NCBI GenBank assembly: GCA_002270565.1
Contig: NQMI01000014.1
Location: forward strand, 124,001-188,000
Length of the DNA stretch: 64,000 bases
DNA from: Stenocarpella maydis
Lineage: Eukaryota > Ascomycota > Sordariomycetes > Diaporthales > Diaporthaceae
Direction of reading: 5' to 3'
Position numbers and translations under genes: made by a program
Part shown: piece after piece, positions 1-11,285 of the stretch
Numbering within the stretch: position 1 is the first letter of the stretch
Layout of the letters: each line of letters opens with the position of its first letter
The notes under the pieces: generated by a model
Database searches by the model: none
The model's input: the letters and a program-made list of their open reading frames with translations, nothing else
What the model was told of the DNA's origin: nothing

Positions 1-1735
1 GCTTGGGAATCCGACCGAGCATCGCGCTGAAACCAATATGTCGGGCACCAAAGATGTCGGCTTACCGATGCAACATGATCTGGCAGACACTACCAAGCAT
101 GTGCAGAGATACATACACGCTCGATGCTTGGTGGTTTTCATGTCTATGGTAGTTCGAGGTCGAGAGGGTGAACGTTGACGGGAGGTCTGAATAAAATGCT
201 TCGAGCTTTTGCCGGAGCTGGGCAAACCTGGTCCGTGGATCCCACGGGGGGTGTTCTTCGACCAGGCGACCACCGGCGAAGCTGAATTTGGAGATCTCCC
301 CCCAGAGATCCACTAGGCGCACGAACCTGCTGAGCACGCTATCATCCTCTGCATCTCTGGGACCTTGATCAGCGGATGACCCGCTCAGAAACCCGGTCCG
401 CACGTCCTTCGACAGGTCAAATGCCCACTCGTTGCAAGGCAGCTGGATCTGGAGGTCTTCGGACCGGATAGTTGGCACGCGCTCCTTCCCGCAGGCAAGT
501 AAACGGTCAAGAATAAGGCAGCTGAACATCGTCCTCCTCTTGATCTCCTTGGCTATCATCAGCTCCGGCTGTGCCGTGGGCAATGGTGGCGATGAGCTCC
601 CGGATTTGGTCGCTCGCGCTCGAGACTTGGCATTGTGCTTGTCCCCGAAACCGAGACCCAGAGCCTGGGCCATCCGAATGGCAACACCCACGTACATCCA
701 TGCTCCCAAGCCGCCCGTCTTCGGCTGCACCTGGCTCCACTCGTACAGCCCTAACATCAGGAAAGCCTGGACCCTTTCCACCGAAGCGGTGGTCATGGTT
801 GTTCCCAGCGGGCCCAAAGCCTTCCTCAAAGCCTCGGCAAAGTATTCGGATGCAGCAGATGAGTCTGCTCTGGCCTGTACAGGGCGGCTCTTGAGCGCCC
901 CTGCTTGCGAGCCGGCCGTGTGAGTAGCATATTTGACCAGGTCTGGATGGAATCGGGCTGTGAGGGCGAGGACACCGAGCAGCACAAGGTTGGTCTCCGG
1001 TGAGGCGTCCTTTTGGTTAGCCCTGAACTTGTTACCCATGTTCTCCTTGAGCGTTGGCACGTGAAGAAAAGGCAACTCGGTAGCGAAGTGAAGCCTGTAG
1101 ATGTCGAAAACTTCTGACCATAATCTTGGCGTCAAGTAGTGGGCAGACAAGACTTCGTCGGCGTGAGCTACAGCCGAGTGCTGGCCTTCTATTCGTGACA
1201 CATCTTCGATCTTCCTGAGGCGCTTCCGGTCTGGCCCAGCGTCGCGCTCAGTCTTGACACTGGTGGGAGGATCGGTGCGCTTGGGCGGGATGGGCGTCGC
1301 TTCCGGATACTTGCAGTCCTTGCCCAGTTTAATACAGGTCTCGCAAGGTGAGGATCCTCCGTCATTGTCACACTTGATCTTTGACTTTCGACACCGGAGG
1401 CAAGCTATGCTGGATCGCATAGGCTGCCGCTTGATGACGGCCTTTTTGTCATAAACAGCACTCACCACGGCGAATCCTGCACTGCCTCTGCTCTCGTCAT
1501 AGGGCTGTCCATGTCCAGCCGCTGGCCGGCCGACCGGCACGAAGCCTTTGATGGAGTGGGTGTGGTAGGTCGGCGGCGGCGGAGGCAGCATTGAGGTCAG
1601 AGGTACCGATGGAGGCTCTCCGGTCCCGGTAACAAATGCCTCCTCGAACTTCCGCTTCGGTACGGAGTGAACAGACGGCCCGGTAGGTGCGTTGGCCGTT
1701 TCATCGGTAGACGGGTCGGGCGGGGAGAGAATGGA
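1..1735 (-). CDS. Zn2Cys6 fungal transcription factor (3' part beyond the window)
   Basis: A nuclear binuclear-zinc-cluster regulator with a Fungal_trans-type regulatory domain. The six cysteines lie at about 1402-1313 in the pattern C-x2-C-x6-C-x8-C-x2-C-x6-C, inside SSIACLRCRKSKIKC and CETCIKLGKDC, followed by a basic linker. The downstream part holds the middle-homology signatures SEYFAEALRKALG, LGAWMYVGVAIRMAQALG and KRRTMFSCLILDRLL. The frame stays open from 1843 to a TAA at 62, but a GTAAG donor sits at 65-61 just after ...IMLHR and a TTTCAG acceptor at about 32-27. Joining them (39-nt intron) continues as HRAMLGRIPK, so the gene probably runs off the left edge. The frame has no ATG before 1591, while a pyrimidine-rich acceptor ends at 1736. 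I therefore take 1735 as the start of an internal exon whose first exon lies upstream and was not found. The N-terminus is uncertain; the family is secure; targets are unknown. Confidence 0.85.
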
Positions 1736-4700
1736 CTGTAGAGAGGTAATTGTGCCGGTTGTTTGGGTCCTTGGCAGACCCCTACCGAAAGCTCTAACAG
1801 CTAGGAGTGACCCGGATGCGCGGTAATAAGAGGGACACGACAACGGTTTCCCTGCAGCTCTGCTCCAAGAGCCGTGCGCGCGACCCCGTGGATGTTGCTA
1901 GGCAAGAACAGCGGCTGGAGAGCTAGGTACGTTATAGTCGAGTTCCGGAACTGCAGGTCTCAGCACGCGTATGCACAACAATGCTTTTTTTGCCGGAGGT
2001 GGGATTCCCGGATGACTGCATCAAAGGTATGCAAGCAGCCGCGTCTGTCCTCCCCAACGGATCTGGCTGGTATAGGGCGAGACACTGAGACGTCTTGGGC
2101 GGCTTGATGTCGAGCACACAGGACCGTTTCTAGAGCACTCTGCTAGGACGGCGCCAAAAGGTCAAGCGTTGGTGTCGGAGGGATGGAGAAAGCCGCTGGT
2201 CATCTGAGCACATGAAGCTGGACACCGGAGCACTCTTGTTCGCTATGGGGGGCCGGGCGTAGGGACACGGTGGTGGGAGAATGGCGATCTACAACGATGC
2301 CTAGGCCTAGGGATATGTGACAGGTGAGGTCGAAGAAGCAGTTTGGCGCTGGCCGGTGGCGTTGCCAACGGATAGACTACTATGTATATGGGAGACCGGC
2401 ATTCAAGGTGTCAGGGGGGGGTGTTCAGCCTGCAGAGCTCGGCATGGGCAGGGCAGGGCTGGGCAGGGCAGGGTGTGCAAGGCAGATAGGCTGACTCTGA
2501 CCAGCATCCGGCGACAGGCAACACGCAGAGCAGAGATCAGTATTCTTTGGTAGGGCGAGGTGAGAAGGCCAGGGATCTCTGGCTGGCCTGCGTCCCGTCC
2601 CCCGGACACGGGCAACACGGTTCGGCTAGAGGCACCGCTGGGGGACTAATCAGGACCCCACGCTACTGTGGCAGGGGAGGGTTCTGTTGAAACGAGCTGG
2701 CGATAGTGGGGGGCGGACCGGTCAACGACAGGCCCACCCGGGCGCATCCGCATCTCAAGCAGGTGCAACACCACACACAAATACAATACTGTACTGTTGT
2801 GCTCAAAAATAAACAGGCACAGGGTCCCTGCAGGCCGCCCAATGAACTCGACCAGACGCGCGGGCAAGACTGTGTGCAATGATTATGCCTTGGTTATGCC
2901 ACAGTTATGCCATGGCCTGTCGGAGAGACAGAGCATATTTGTCTCCAGTCAGATGCTTGAGGCGCGGGCGCAACAGTAACAAGCTGTGCTCGAATGACAA
3001 GAGACGGCCCGCAGTCTCCGGCCGAACAGATGGCAGACGACCCTGTCAGGCGACGTTCTGCGACGTCGTGGAGGGCCGAGGCATTGTACCTCTCTCCACG
3101 GCGGGAAATCGGCGACTCTCCGGCCCAAGACGAGGAGGGCCAGGGATGGTGTCATCCCAATGCCTGGACGATGCAGAAGCAGGCCGATAGTTGTGGAACG
3201 GATGCCCAGGCCCCACCGTGCCTCCAGGTAGCCAATGTGCAGCATTGTGAGCTGGGCTCTCTGAGAAAGAAGGCCCCATGAGGGATGTTGTCGACGATTG
3301 GCACCGTATCCAACGCCCAGCCTGCCTGCCACCAGCCAATGCCTGGCGGTCGCGGCAGAGGCTTCTGAGGAGAGCGATGCGTCGGCAGGTGTGCCGACAG
3401 CAAGACCGTTTCGACTCGGGCTGGGGTGGAAACTGTACTCTGTACGCCTGACTCGTGGGATGCCGTTGATCCCTGGGAGAGGGTACTCAGCCGGGTTGCA
3501 GCGGGCAATGTGCAAACCCCATGTTGGTTGGGCATGCCAGAGCCGAAAGCGCGGGAGTAGGGAACCGACGACTCTTTTGAGCTGCATGCATGAGAGGCGC
3601 CGTCAAGACAGGACAGAAGAGAAACACGACGGTAACGCTGTGTGTTGGGCGGGGAAGCCGTTCGCGTGTGAGTGGAGACGGCTGAAGTCTATTCCTGTTA
3701 CCATACTCCGTACAGTACATACATGTACATCGTGTGTGGTCTTCAGGGCGGAAGGGATCTTGCCGTCTCCAAGGTCCGACCAGCAGGGGGCAACACTCTC
3801 GGTTCACGATCACGTCATGAACTCGTCCGGCCCTGATGGGACCAGCCCATGGAGCGGAGCGACCCATGGGACGGGAAGCCCAATGGGCCCCGGTGAAGAG
3901 GGAGATCAGCCGTGACATGAGGTGACTGCCGCATGCCCCAGGGCCCGTGTCACTGGCCGACCAGTCTTGAGTGGCGGCGCGGGATGGATTGGGATGCCTG
4001 AGATGCTGAGAAGAGGCTCGTAGCGGGCCGTACCATGAACCCTATATCCCGGGCGTGCTAAGCTTGGGCCCCACGGGCTCGCTTGAATATTTATCAGAGG
4101 TCGGTGCATGCTGAGGCGCCCGAGACATTCATCATGGCCGCCGACTGGCTGCTGCTGCTGTGGCTGTTTGACGGTAGGACCCACGAGGATTTGAGGCAAT
4201 CCGAATGGGTAGGCGATGCATCGTGCACACAATCACAGCCCGCCCGCCTCGAGCTAGCCTATGACTGTGAGCAGGGCATCCGCAGGGTGGCAGGCGGATA
4301 AAGAGAGCGAGGGGAGATGGTGTATATCCGTACATGTATCCGCTGGTCCCAGTGTGACTGGGTTGAAGTGCAGCGAGAAGAGGCTCAGAGGCATATAGTT
4401 GGCCCGGGCCACATCACGTGACGGCCTGATTCGGTAGTGCTGAGAGTATCGCGAGACTACACTGCCAGACTGCAGGAAGAGACAAGCCCAACCAGCCGGA
4501 ATCCAGCAGAGGCTGCGCAACGGGCGGATGGCGAAACGCGCCGTCGTCCTACAGTCTTGTCGCCTTGGCAGCTGGGCAGCTTGTTGGGTGCAGGCGTTAG
4601 ATGTTGGCGGGGGCCGCCCAGGTTGCCGGTTAGTGTAGTCTCAAGCACAGCCAACACCCAATGACGTCGCTCAGAACCTGCGCGAGCTTGCTGCCACGGC

Positions 4701-5068
4701 CGACACGTTGGGCGTCTCCAAGCAAGCACCCTCCCTCTGTTGCCGCAAGAGGCCTCTTTTAGACACCCTTGGACACGACCACGAGACGCCGGCTCCACAC
4801 AGCATCTCCCATTAAGCGCGCGACATAGTGTGTCGCCTCCCTCCCGCTCCCTGATTTCCCCCTTTCGACCCACCCAAAACTCGAACATTGGATACACATA
4901 TATTCTAGATTATTACACTTGTGTCGTCGAACACCTCGTTTCTCAAGTCGTGATATACAGGCAGACGGACTCTCTCCAATTGCGCACTGGCGCTGTTTCG
5001 CCGTTTGCGACAATCGCGCTGTTCGCCCGCTCTGCTCGTCTTGCTCGGGACACTACCAACCCGTCAAA
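1736..5068. other. Long intergenic region between two divergent genes
   Basis: About 3.3 kb lies between the minus-strand regulator and the plus-strand spartin gene. Its left end probably holds the missing first exon and 5' UTR of the regulator, and the last few hundred bases the promoter and 5' UTR of the spartin gene. The longest ATG-initiated frame (minus, 3587-2949, 212 codons) overlaps equally long frames on the other strand and has no recognisable domain, so it is not called. A G-quadruplex motif is listed separately. No RNA gene was recognised. Confidence 0.6.
2446..2473 (+). repeat. G-quadruplex-type GGG array
   Basis: Six consecutive GGG runs are separated by two-base loops (CA, CA, CT, CA, CA). 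This fits the canonical intramolecular G-quadruplex pattern with very short loops. It lies in the non-coding stretch between two divergent genes. Function unknown. Confidence 0.6.
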
Positions 5069-6752
5069 ATGCCTCCGGGACAGAATGTGTGTACAAGAAG
5101 GCACCAAATATATTACACATCATCAGAAACACTGACCCCGCAGGTAGGATCCCAAGCTACTGTACGCCGTGAACGGCGTGTCAGCTTATCACCTTGCCAA
5201 CGGCAAGGAGCAGTGCCTCACGCAAGCCGGGCCTCAGACCCTCTCTCTGCTGATGGTCCCTACCTCTTCGCCCTTTGCTGACGCCTCTGCTCTGGGTACT
5301 TCGTCTGCCCCTCCCGAGGAGGACTTCTATCTCCACCTCCACCTGCCGCCTGAGCTCGACCTGCCTCTGCCTGCTACCACCCAGATCTACCACCAGCCTC
5401 CCCGGAGCTACCTGATCCCCCGATGGGATCTTGGCCCCGACAGTGGCGCCTTTACAAGGATCGAGTTTCCTCAGCTGAGGAGTCGGCCGGGAGTCCAGGA
5501 CGACATTGACACATTCGAGACCTGCATAGCCCAGTGCACGGCTTTCTTGGAGCGCTCGCCGCCACCGCTCCCAAAGGACTCCAAGTCGAGCGCACTCCCA
5601 ACCAAGAGCAGCTCTTCGAGTTCAAAAGCCGCCCTCGCCGCAGAGGAGCAGCTTCCTGCCTACAACCCAGGCGACTACAAGCCTGGAGAGGCATACGCAA
5701 AGGGCAGCCACAGCTCCAACAATGGTGGCCAGATAGTCTTGGTGGATGAGGAAGATGGCAGCGTCATCGGGGAGCTGGGCGAGGGCTTCGACATGGTCGA
5801 AAGTAGTTCCTTGAAGCCAGGCTCAAAAGGTGAGCACACAGCCTCGTGCGTGTCCCAGACGCAGCCGACTGACATATCGGCCTTAGAACCAGTACAGATT
5901 ACGCTACCCTCAGAGGGCTCAAATAAAATCTCCATCGCGCCGGCGAAACCCGAGGACCTAGACCTTCTTATGCACCCGGCATACCAAAAGTCAACGCTGG
6001 TCTCGAATGCTGCTGCAGCATCGCGACTGATCGTGACCACTTCAGACTACGTCTCAAAGGCGCTGCAGGGCAGCGCAAACAGCTTTACCCAGAAGACCAA
6101 GCCAGCTGCCAAGCCCGTAACCTTCAAACCGACGACCAAGGAACACGTCCGCCGGGTCCACACCTTCACGAGCGGCGCGGCCGGTGTGTCAGCCAAGACG
6201 GTGGGGTCAATCGGCAAGGTCGCGCAGAACCTTGGTGCCACCCTCGGCCGGCATGGTAAGAACAGCCAGCCCAAGGGTTTTGACAAGGACGGGAAGCCTC
6301 TCGAAACCTACAAGCCCGGAATACTCAACAAGAGCATGATGGCCTTCTCGACGGTCGCCGATGGCATAGAGCAGGCAGGGCGAACGCTTCTCGAGTCCAG
6401 CTCAAATGCCGCCACGACCGTGGTGGGCCACCGGTGGGGCCCTGAGGCTGGTGAGTTGTCGGCGAGCCTAGGAGGAGGCGTGAAGAACGTGGCGCTGGTC
6501 TATATCGACGTGACTGGTGTTTCCCGACGGGCCGTCCTTAAGTCGGTGGCCAAGGGTATGGTCGTGGGCAGAGTCAAGGGCGGCGGCGAGGTGGTGGTTG
6601 GCGGCGGCGACGGCGGCGAAGGGCCGGTTGCGTCTGGCGCTTTACCTCCCAACCAGCAGCAGCATTACCTGGAGGGCCAAGGCGTAGGCACTTCGTCGGA
6701 AACCAGCTCGATAAGCGGAGTGGACGGTAAGAAGCCCACGACGAAATATTGA
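5069..6752 (+). CDS. Senescence/spartin-domain protein
   Basis: A fungal member of the plant-senescence/spartin family (PF06911), which in eukaryotes is linked to lipid droplets and membrane traffic; its role in this fungus is unknown. Exons read as 5069-5086, 5148-5829 and 5887-6752, giving 521 residues. The first coding exon is only 18 nt (MPPGQN); the 61-nt intron has a CTGAC branch point and the join continues DPKLLYAVNGVSAYHLANG. The second intron (5830-5886) is 57 nt and has no in-frame stop, so retention would give a 540-residue protein with 19 extra residues. A Ser/Ala/Lys-rich linker (SSSSSSKAALAAEEQLPAY) precedes the C-terminal half, where the domain shows as MAFSTVADGIEQAGRTLLES and YIDVTGVSRRAVLKSVAKG. 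The tail is glycine-rich. The first ATG in the transcript region is used. Confidence 0.85.
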
Positions 6753-7739
6753 GATGTCTTCGAGCAAGGCACTCACGGTCTGGATTGGTCTCCTTGACAA
6801 GCACGGAATTCGCGATTCCCTTCCGCCCCCCGCCCCCCCCCCCCCTTTTGGTCGACTGCGCAAGCGCATGTGTAAATTGCTTGATTTGTGATGATGGACT
6901 TCTTGGCGCGATCCGGCCTGATAATAGCAGCAATAAATCGAAAAATTGAAGCCCTGCGGGCGTGGTGTTGTGTCTGTGTTGTGTGTGTGAGAGACAGCCC
7001 GATAAGGACTGAGGTTGTAGTAAGCTTTTTTATAATTGTGTGTTGTTGTAACGTGTACATATATGTAGATCCTGTGTCTTGCTGCCGGGTCTTGTCCATG
7101 CGGTGAGACGGCCGGAGCAAGGATCGGATAGTCGGCCGAGCGAGCATGCACGCCCTAAAAAGGGACCGCATTGGAGTCTGCTTTTTGAGCTCGACGACCT
7201 GCGCGAATGGAAATAATAAGCCGGGGCGGGGGTTGCCACGATGTTATAGTGTAGGCCAACTTGACCAAATACGGCCAGTCACCCAATGAGGGTTCTCGCT
7301 GTTGTAAATCGCACGTGTACTGCAGGCACGCAGGCACGCAGGCACGTAGTACATTTGTCGACTAGACTACGCGTCTCGGTTGGGATCCACACCCGGCTCG
7401 CTACTCTGCCCCACGTCGCTCCGCACCTGTCCTCAAGAACAGGCGTCTTCGCCGCGCAAACCGATCCCCATGTGTTGCCGATGGGAATTGTGTGGGGCCT
7501 CCATCTTGTTCTATCATCAGTTTGCCGACCGTCGCAAACAATTCCACGAGAAGGAACGCGCCGCTGATGGGGCAAGGTGAGAGGACATCCACCCCCCACC
7601 TCCCACGACCCGCACCAGACACATACACTGCGCCCTTCTTCATCCCTCTGGAGACAAATCTCCACCGTCCCACGCGCCGAATGTTCGCTGACATGCAAAC
7701 CCGTCGCCCCTCCAGGCGCAAGACTCCAACCTCCCGAAG
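6753..7739. other. Intergenic region, spartin 3' end to GCP4 5' end
   Basis: Contains a run of 13 C at 6833-6845, TG-rich sequence around 6967-6990, and three tandem copies of CAGGCACG at 7323-7346. A perfect ACGCGT lies at 7369-7374. A frame with ATGs at 7681 and 7693 overlaps the GCP4 start out of frame and ends at 7836; it is either an upstream ORF or lies outside the mRNA. No gene seen. Confidence 0.5.
7369..7374. promoter_or_regulatory. MluI-cell-cycle-box-like ACGCGT
   Basis: A perfect MCB core, the binding site of MBF in yeasts, lies 366 bp upstream of the GCP4 ATG. One six-base palindrome is weak evidence; another ACGCGT occurs at 1966-1971 with no obvious cell-cycle gene. Confidence 0.25.
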
Positions 7740-10088
7740 ATGCTCCACGAAATCCTCCTCTCCCTCTCAGGCCACCCTTCGCCCCTGCTCCGAACAGCCC
7801 AAGCCTCAGACCCCGATGCGCCCGCTAGCACCCTGATCTCGCCGCCGGAGCGCGAGCTCCTGCGCTCCGTCGCCCACCTGAGCGAGCTGCACGTCAAGCT
7901 GCTCAGCTTCGGCGCCCAGATAGCCGCGTCGCACCGGTCCATGATATGCCGTGCTGTGGCCACCGCGGTCAGCAGCGTGCACCTGGCCGCGTTCCAGCGC
8001 AAGGTGCTCGAGGTGGAGGAGACCATCTTGCGCAAGGACGCGGGCTTGGTCGGCGCCTACAACATCGTGCCTCTGACGGCGGTGGTCGGGGAGTTTAGCG
8101 GCTGGACGAGGAGGCTGGAGTGGCTGTGGGAGACGGTGCAGTTCATGCTCGTCGTGGAGAGGCGCACTGATGGCACCGAGACATTCTGCACCGGCGCGGC
8201 CATCATCAACCGGCTGCGTGGCGAGCTGCAGACGGGCTATGCGGACATTGAGGAGACGGCCCGGAGCCTGGTCAAGGTCGCCGAGACTGCCTGGGTCAAG
8301 CAGGTGTCGGCCTGGATTCTGTACGGTCGCCTCCCCGGCTTTGGGGCTGGGGACTTTTTTATCCAGCAGCCGGCGGACGGAGAGGATGAGTTCATCTCTG
8401 TCCCAGACCTCCTCCCGTCGTTCGTCATGCCCCCGACAGCTGCGTCGATGCTCTTCATCGGCCGTTCTCTGAACCATATCAGGTCCAAGAGTAGGCTAGA
8501 GGGCGGCATGCAGGGGATGGACCACCTTTCGTCTCAACTGCGGGAGCTATCTCAGCTGTCATACCCGCTTGACAGTTCGAGCTTCTCACGGACAGTCACA
8601 AGTATCAGGCTTTTCCTTTCTCGAAATACTTTACAGAAGCTCCTGCCTCTATCTAGGGTCCTGGAGATGCTTAACCTCCTCCGAGACTTCTTCCTCCTCG
8701 GACGTGGCGAGTTCGCCATGGCTCTCACACAGCAAGCGGACGAGAAGCTGCGCAGTAGGTGGCGAAGGGCTGATAACCTAGCCCATGAGAAGCGCGACGG
8801 TCTGAGTGGCGTCGTCGTCAAAGAGGGTGAAGTCATCGCTGTCCTGACCAGGACTTGGGCCGCGATGACTTCGATGCAAGGACACCAGGTGGAAGAAGAC
8901 GAGGGGCTCGAAATGGCCAGGGATCTGCTCAAGCTGACCTTGGCAAAGTCAAAACCGACCACCCCTGCGAGGCTGGGGCCAGCGAGCCAGATAGCCCCGA
9001 CCCCATTTCGCAATTTCCTGTTCTCTGTTCCTGTCACTCTCACCGTCCGCGTACCCTCGCCCCTGGACTTATTCCTCAGCCAGTCGGACGTGCAGGCTTA
9101 CACGGCTATCAACTCCTACCTTCACTCCATCCGCCGCGCGCACCTGCGGCTCACGGACCTCTGGAAGATCACGCCGCTCAGGAGGCACCACCCGCCGCCA
9201 CCTAAACCGGCACAGGGGAGCACAAGGGGCGGCCGGGCGAGAGTGGTCCTGCTGCGGGAGCGCCAAGCCCGCCGAATGCTCGCCATGCGGAGCGCGTGGA
9301 CCACATGCAGCGCGGCGATCTTCTTCCTTGCCGAGGTTGAGGGGTACCTGCAGGTCGAGGTCGTGGCGAAGCTGTGGGACGGCCTGCAGCGGTGGCTCAC
9401 GACGGGTAGCGACGAGCACCGGCCGCCAGAGTCAACGAGGCCTTCGCGCGTACCGACGCCGGCCCCTATACGGGATCCGGATGCTATGGTCGAGGTCGAG
9501 GACGAGGGCGAGGACTTGTGGCTTGCCGAAGGGGCCAAGACGCCGCGGGCGCGCGGCAACAACGCCGCGGAGGATAAGCACCCCCATGACCCTCAAACAC
9601 TGGCTGCTGCGCATCGCTTATACCTGGCTACGCTTGTCCGCAGGCTACTCCTCTCACATCAGGACTTCACTGATCCGCTATACCACCTCCTCGAGGAGGT
9701 GGACCAGCTCGTGGGTCTGGTCCACCGGCTACAGGAAATATGGAACTCGATAGACCTCGAGGAAGACGTTGGCGTGGTGGACGCCTTTGTCGACCTTGAT
9801 CGGGAGGAGCGTGACATCAAGGGCCGGATCAAGTCGGTGGAAGACAAGATCAAGGGCGGCATCGAAGGCGTCATCACGGTTTTGCGGAACATCGAGGCGG
9901 ATAACGAGGGCTTGGCCTGGGGCAATGAGGATGCCGGAGAGGACGGCGAGGGAGGTGCTGGGCTCCGCGAAGAGGGCCAGTACGTACCGCGTCGCGTGGG
10001 TGGATTAGATCGGTTGTTGATGAAGCTGGACTTTGGGAGCTGGTTCAACCGAGCACATGGCGCAGCAGCGGAAGGCCGGGATGTGTGA
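7740..10088 (+). CDS. GCP4: Gamma-tubulin complex component 4 (Spc97/Spc98 family)
   Basis: A subunit of the gamma-tubulin ring complex, which nucleates microtubules at the spindle pole body. Single exon, 782 residues. It starts with the family's characteristic MLHEILLSLSGHPSPLL, which fixes the ATG at 7740. The GRIP1 half includes the segment IVPLTAVVGEFSGWTRRLEW; the GRIP2 half includes NSYLHSIRRAHLRLTDLWK, RMLAMRSAWTTCSAAIFFL and HRLYLATLVRRLLLSHQDFT. Two insertions rich in charged residues and proline (around residues 470-510 and 570-620) look like disordered loops, as often seen in filamentous fungi. It converges on the next gene with a 283-bp gap. GCP4 rather than GCP2/3 is inferred from the N-terminus and the size. 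Confidence 0.88.
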   Translation: MLHEILLSLSGHPSPLLRTAQASDPDAPASTLISPPERELLRSVAHLSELHVKLLSFGAQIAASHRSMICRAVATAVSSVHLAAFQRKVLEVEETILRKDAGLVGAYNIVPLTAVVGEFSGWTRRLEWLWETVQFMLVVERRTDGTETFCTGAAIINRLRGELQTGYADIEETARSLVKVAETAWVKQVSAWILYGRLPGFGAGDFFIQQPADGEDEFISVPDLLPSFVMPPTAASMLFIGRSLNHIRSKSRLEGGMQGMDHLSSQLRELSQLSYPLDSSSFSRTVTSIRLFLSRNTLQKLLPLSRVLEMLNLLRDFFLLGRGEFAMALTQQADEKLRSRWRRADNLAHEKRDGLSGVVVKEGEVIAVLTRTWAAMTSMQGHQVEEDEGLEMARDLLKLTLAKSKPTTPARLGPASQIAPTPFRNFLFSVPVTLTVRVPSPLDLFLSQSDVQAYTAINSYLHSIRRAHLRLTDLWKITPLRRHHPPPPKPAQGSTRGGRARVVLLRERQARRMLAMRSAWTTCSAAIFFLAEVEGYLQVEVVAKLWDGLQRWLTTGSDEHRPPESTRPSRVPTPAPIRDPDAMVEVEDEGEDLWLAEGAKTPRARGNNAAEDKHPHDPQTLAAAHRLYLATLVRRLLLSHQDFTDPLYHLLEEVDQLVGLVHRLQEIWNSIDLEEDVGVVDAFVDLDREERDIKGRIKSVEDKIKGGIEGVITVLRNIEADNEGLAWGNEDAGEDGEGGAGLREEGQYVPRRVGGLDRLLMKLDFGSWFNRAHGAAAEGRDV

Positions 10089-10371
10089 CGGCTTTTCAAG
10101 GTTGATGAGGGTTCTCGCGTGGCGTTGGCAGGGCTCGGGCACACGGCATGTCTTCGATAGGTGCATAATCGCGATACCAACAGTCACTAACTAAACTTAA
10201 CTTGATTTATTGTTTGCCCTTTTCTGCGTTGTTTATGCGCTTCTTGCGCTCATTTAGAAAACGCATGGCAGGCCACAAGCTCTTTATAATGTGCGAGTTG
10301 CAGATTTTGTCCTCGGTGTGCGAGGGGCGTCATATGCGGTATAACAAGCCTCTTAACCCCCATCCTCATCA

Positions 10372-11285
10372 CTAGAGTGTCCGGGGCAGAGCGCCCACGA
10401 ACTGCATGATCGACCCAGGGAACAACTCGCGGTCTGGGTAAGACCTACTCGGCGGTTTGAAATCCTCATGGTCCCCTGTAAGATGATGACGGTCGAGGAA
10501 AGTGGCTTGCTGGCCATCGATGCGCCAAGTCTCTACGGTGATTTTGCCCGGCCTGAATACATTTGGGTTGGACATCTGAAAGTAACTGATTTTCTTTCAC
10601 ATGTCAATAACGCATATATGACCAGGGGAGAAGGACAAACTGCACACACCTTCCTGATCTGCCGCTCTTCTCTCGTCTCCATAGGCCAGATGGACCGGTT
10701 TTCGCGCTGGTTGCACCTCCGGATGAGCAGGTGGAAGTGGGCCAGGGCGTTCCTCTCGCTCAGGACGGCAAGCAGCTCGTCCAGCACCCTGTTCCAGATC
10801 CAGCCGCTGCCCAGGGGGCCCTCGCCCAGGCCGACGCGCAGGTCGATGTACTGGAGCCGCTGCAGGGTCTCGCGGCCGATAAAGTTCTCCATGCGGAGAA
10901 ACCCGCCGCGCCCGCCCGGAAGGGGCGGCATGCACGGCGGCAGGCGGTCGATGACGAAGCGGCGCGCCATCAGGACGGGGAGGCCCTCGTCCGTGATGCG
11001 CCGGCAGAGCAGCAGGATGGTCGGCGTCCCCAGGCGCCAGCCATGGGGCCTGCAGGCCCGGTGCGGCGGCGGGGCCTGCTTGTAGTAGCTCTGGTACAGC
11101 TGGGCGCAGTCTGGCCGCTGCAGCGAGAAGCCGTAGATCATATTGCGAACCTCGGGCGGGAAGGAGAAGAAGGAGAACTGCCCCGCCTGCCCGCCCGCGC
11201 CGGAGGGGTCACGCGGCAGCACGGGGCCATCGTTGCCTCCGTGAAGGCCTGATTGCTGGGTTGCGGGTGCCAAGTCAGGGACCAT
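10372..11285 (-). CDS. 2EXR/F-box-like domain protein
   Basis: A member of the large, poorly characterised fungal family carrying the 2EXR/F-box-like motif; no biochemical role can be assigned. Exons on the minus strand are 11285-10650 and 10575-10372, joined across a 74-nt intron (GTGTGT donor, TTTCAG acceptor, phase 0), giving 279 residues. The motif is FSFFSFPPEVRNMIYGFSLQ near residues 35-55, followed by TPTILLLCRRITDEGLPVLM, the pattern these proteins share after the motif. The second exon begins MSNPNVFRPGKITVETW and ends at a TAG. A proline/glycine-rich N-terminus precedes the motif. It is convergent with GCP4. Confidence 0.72.

Noticed and set aside
2949..3587. 212-codon ATG-started minus-strand frame, with a 205-codon plus-strand frame overlapping it
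   Set aside because: Both strands are equally open over the same DNA, no domain or intron-joined homology is visible, and composition looks random for GC-rich DNA.
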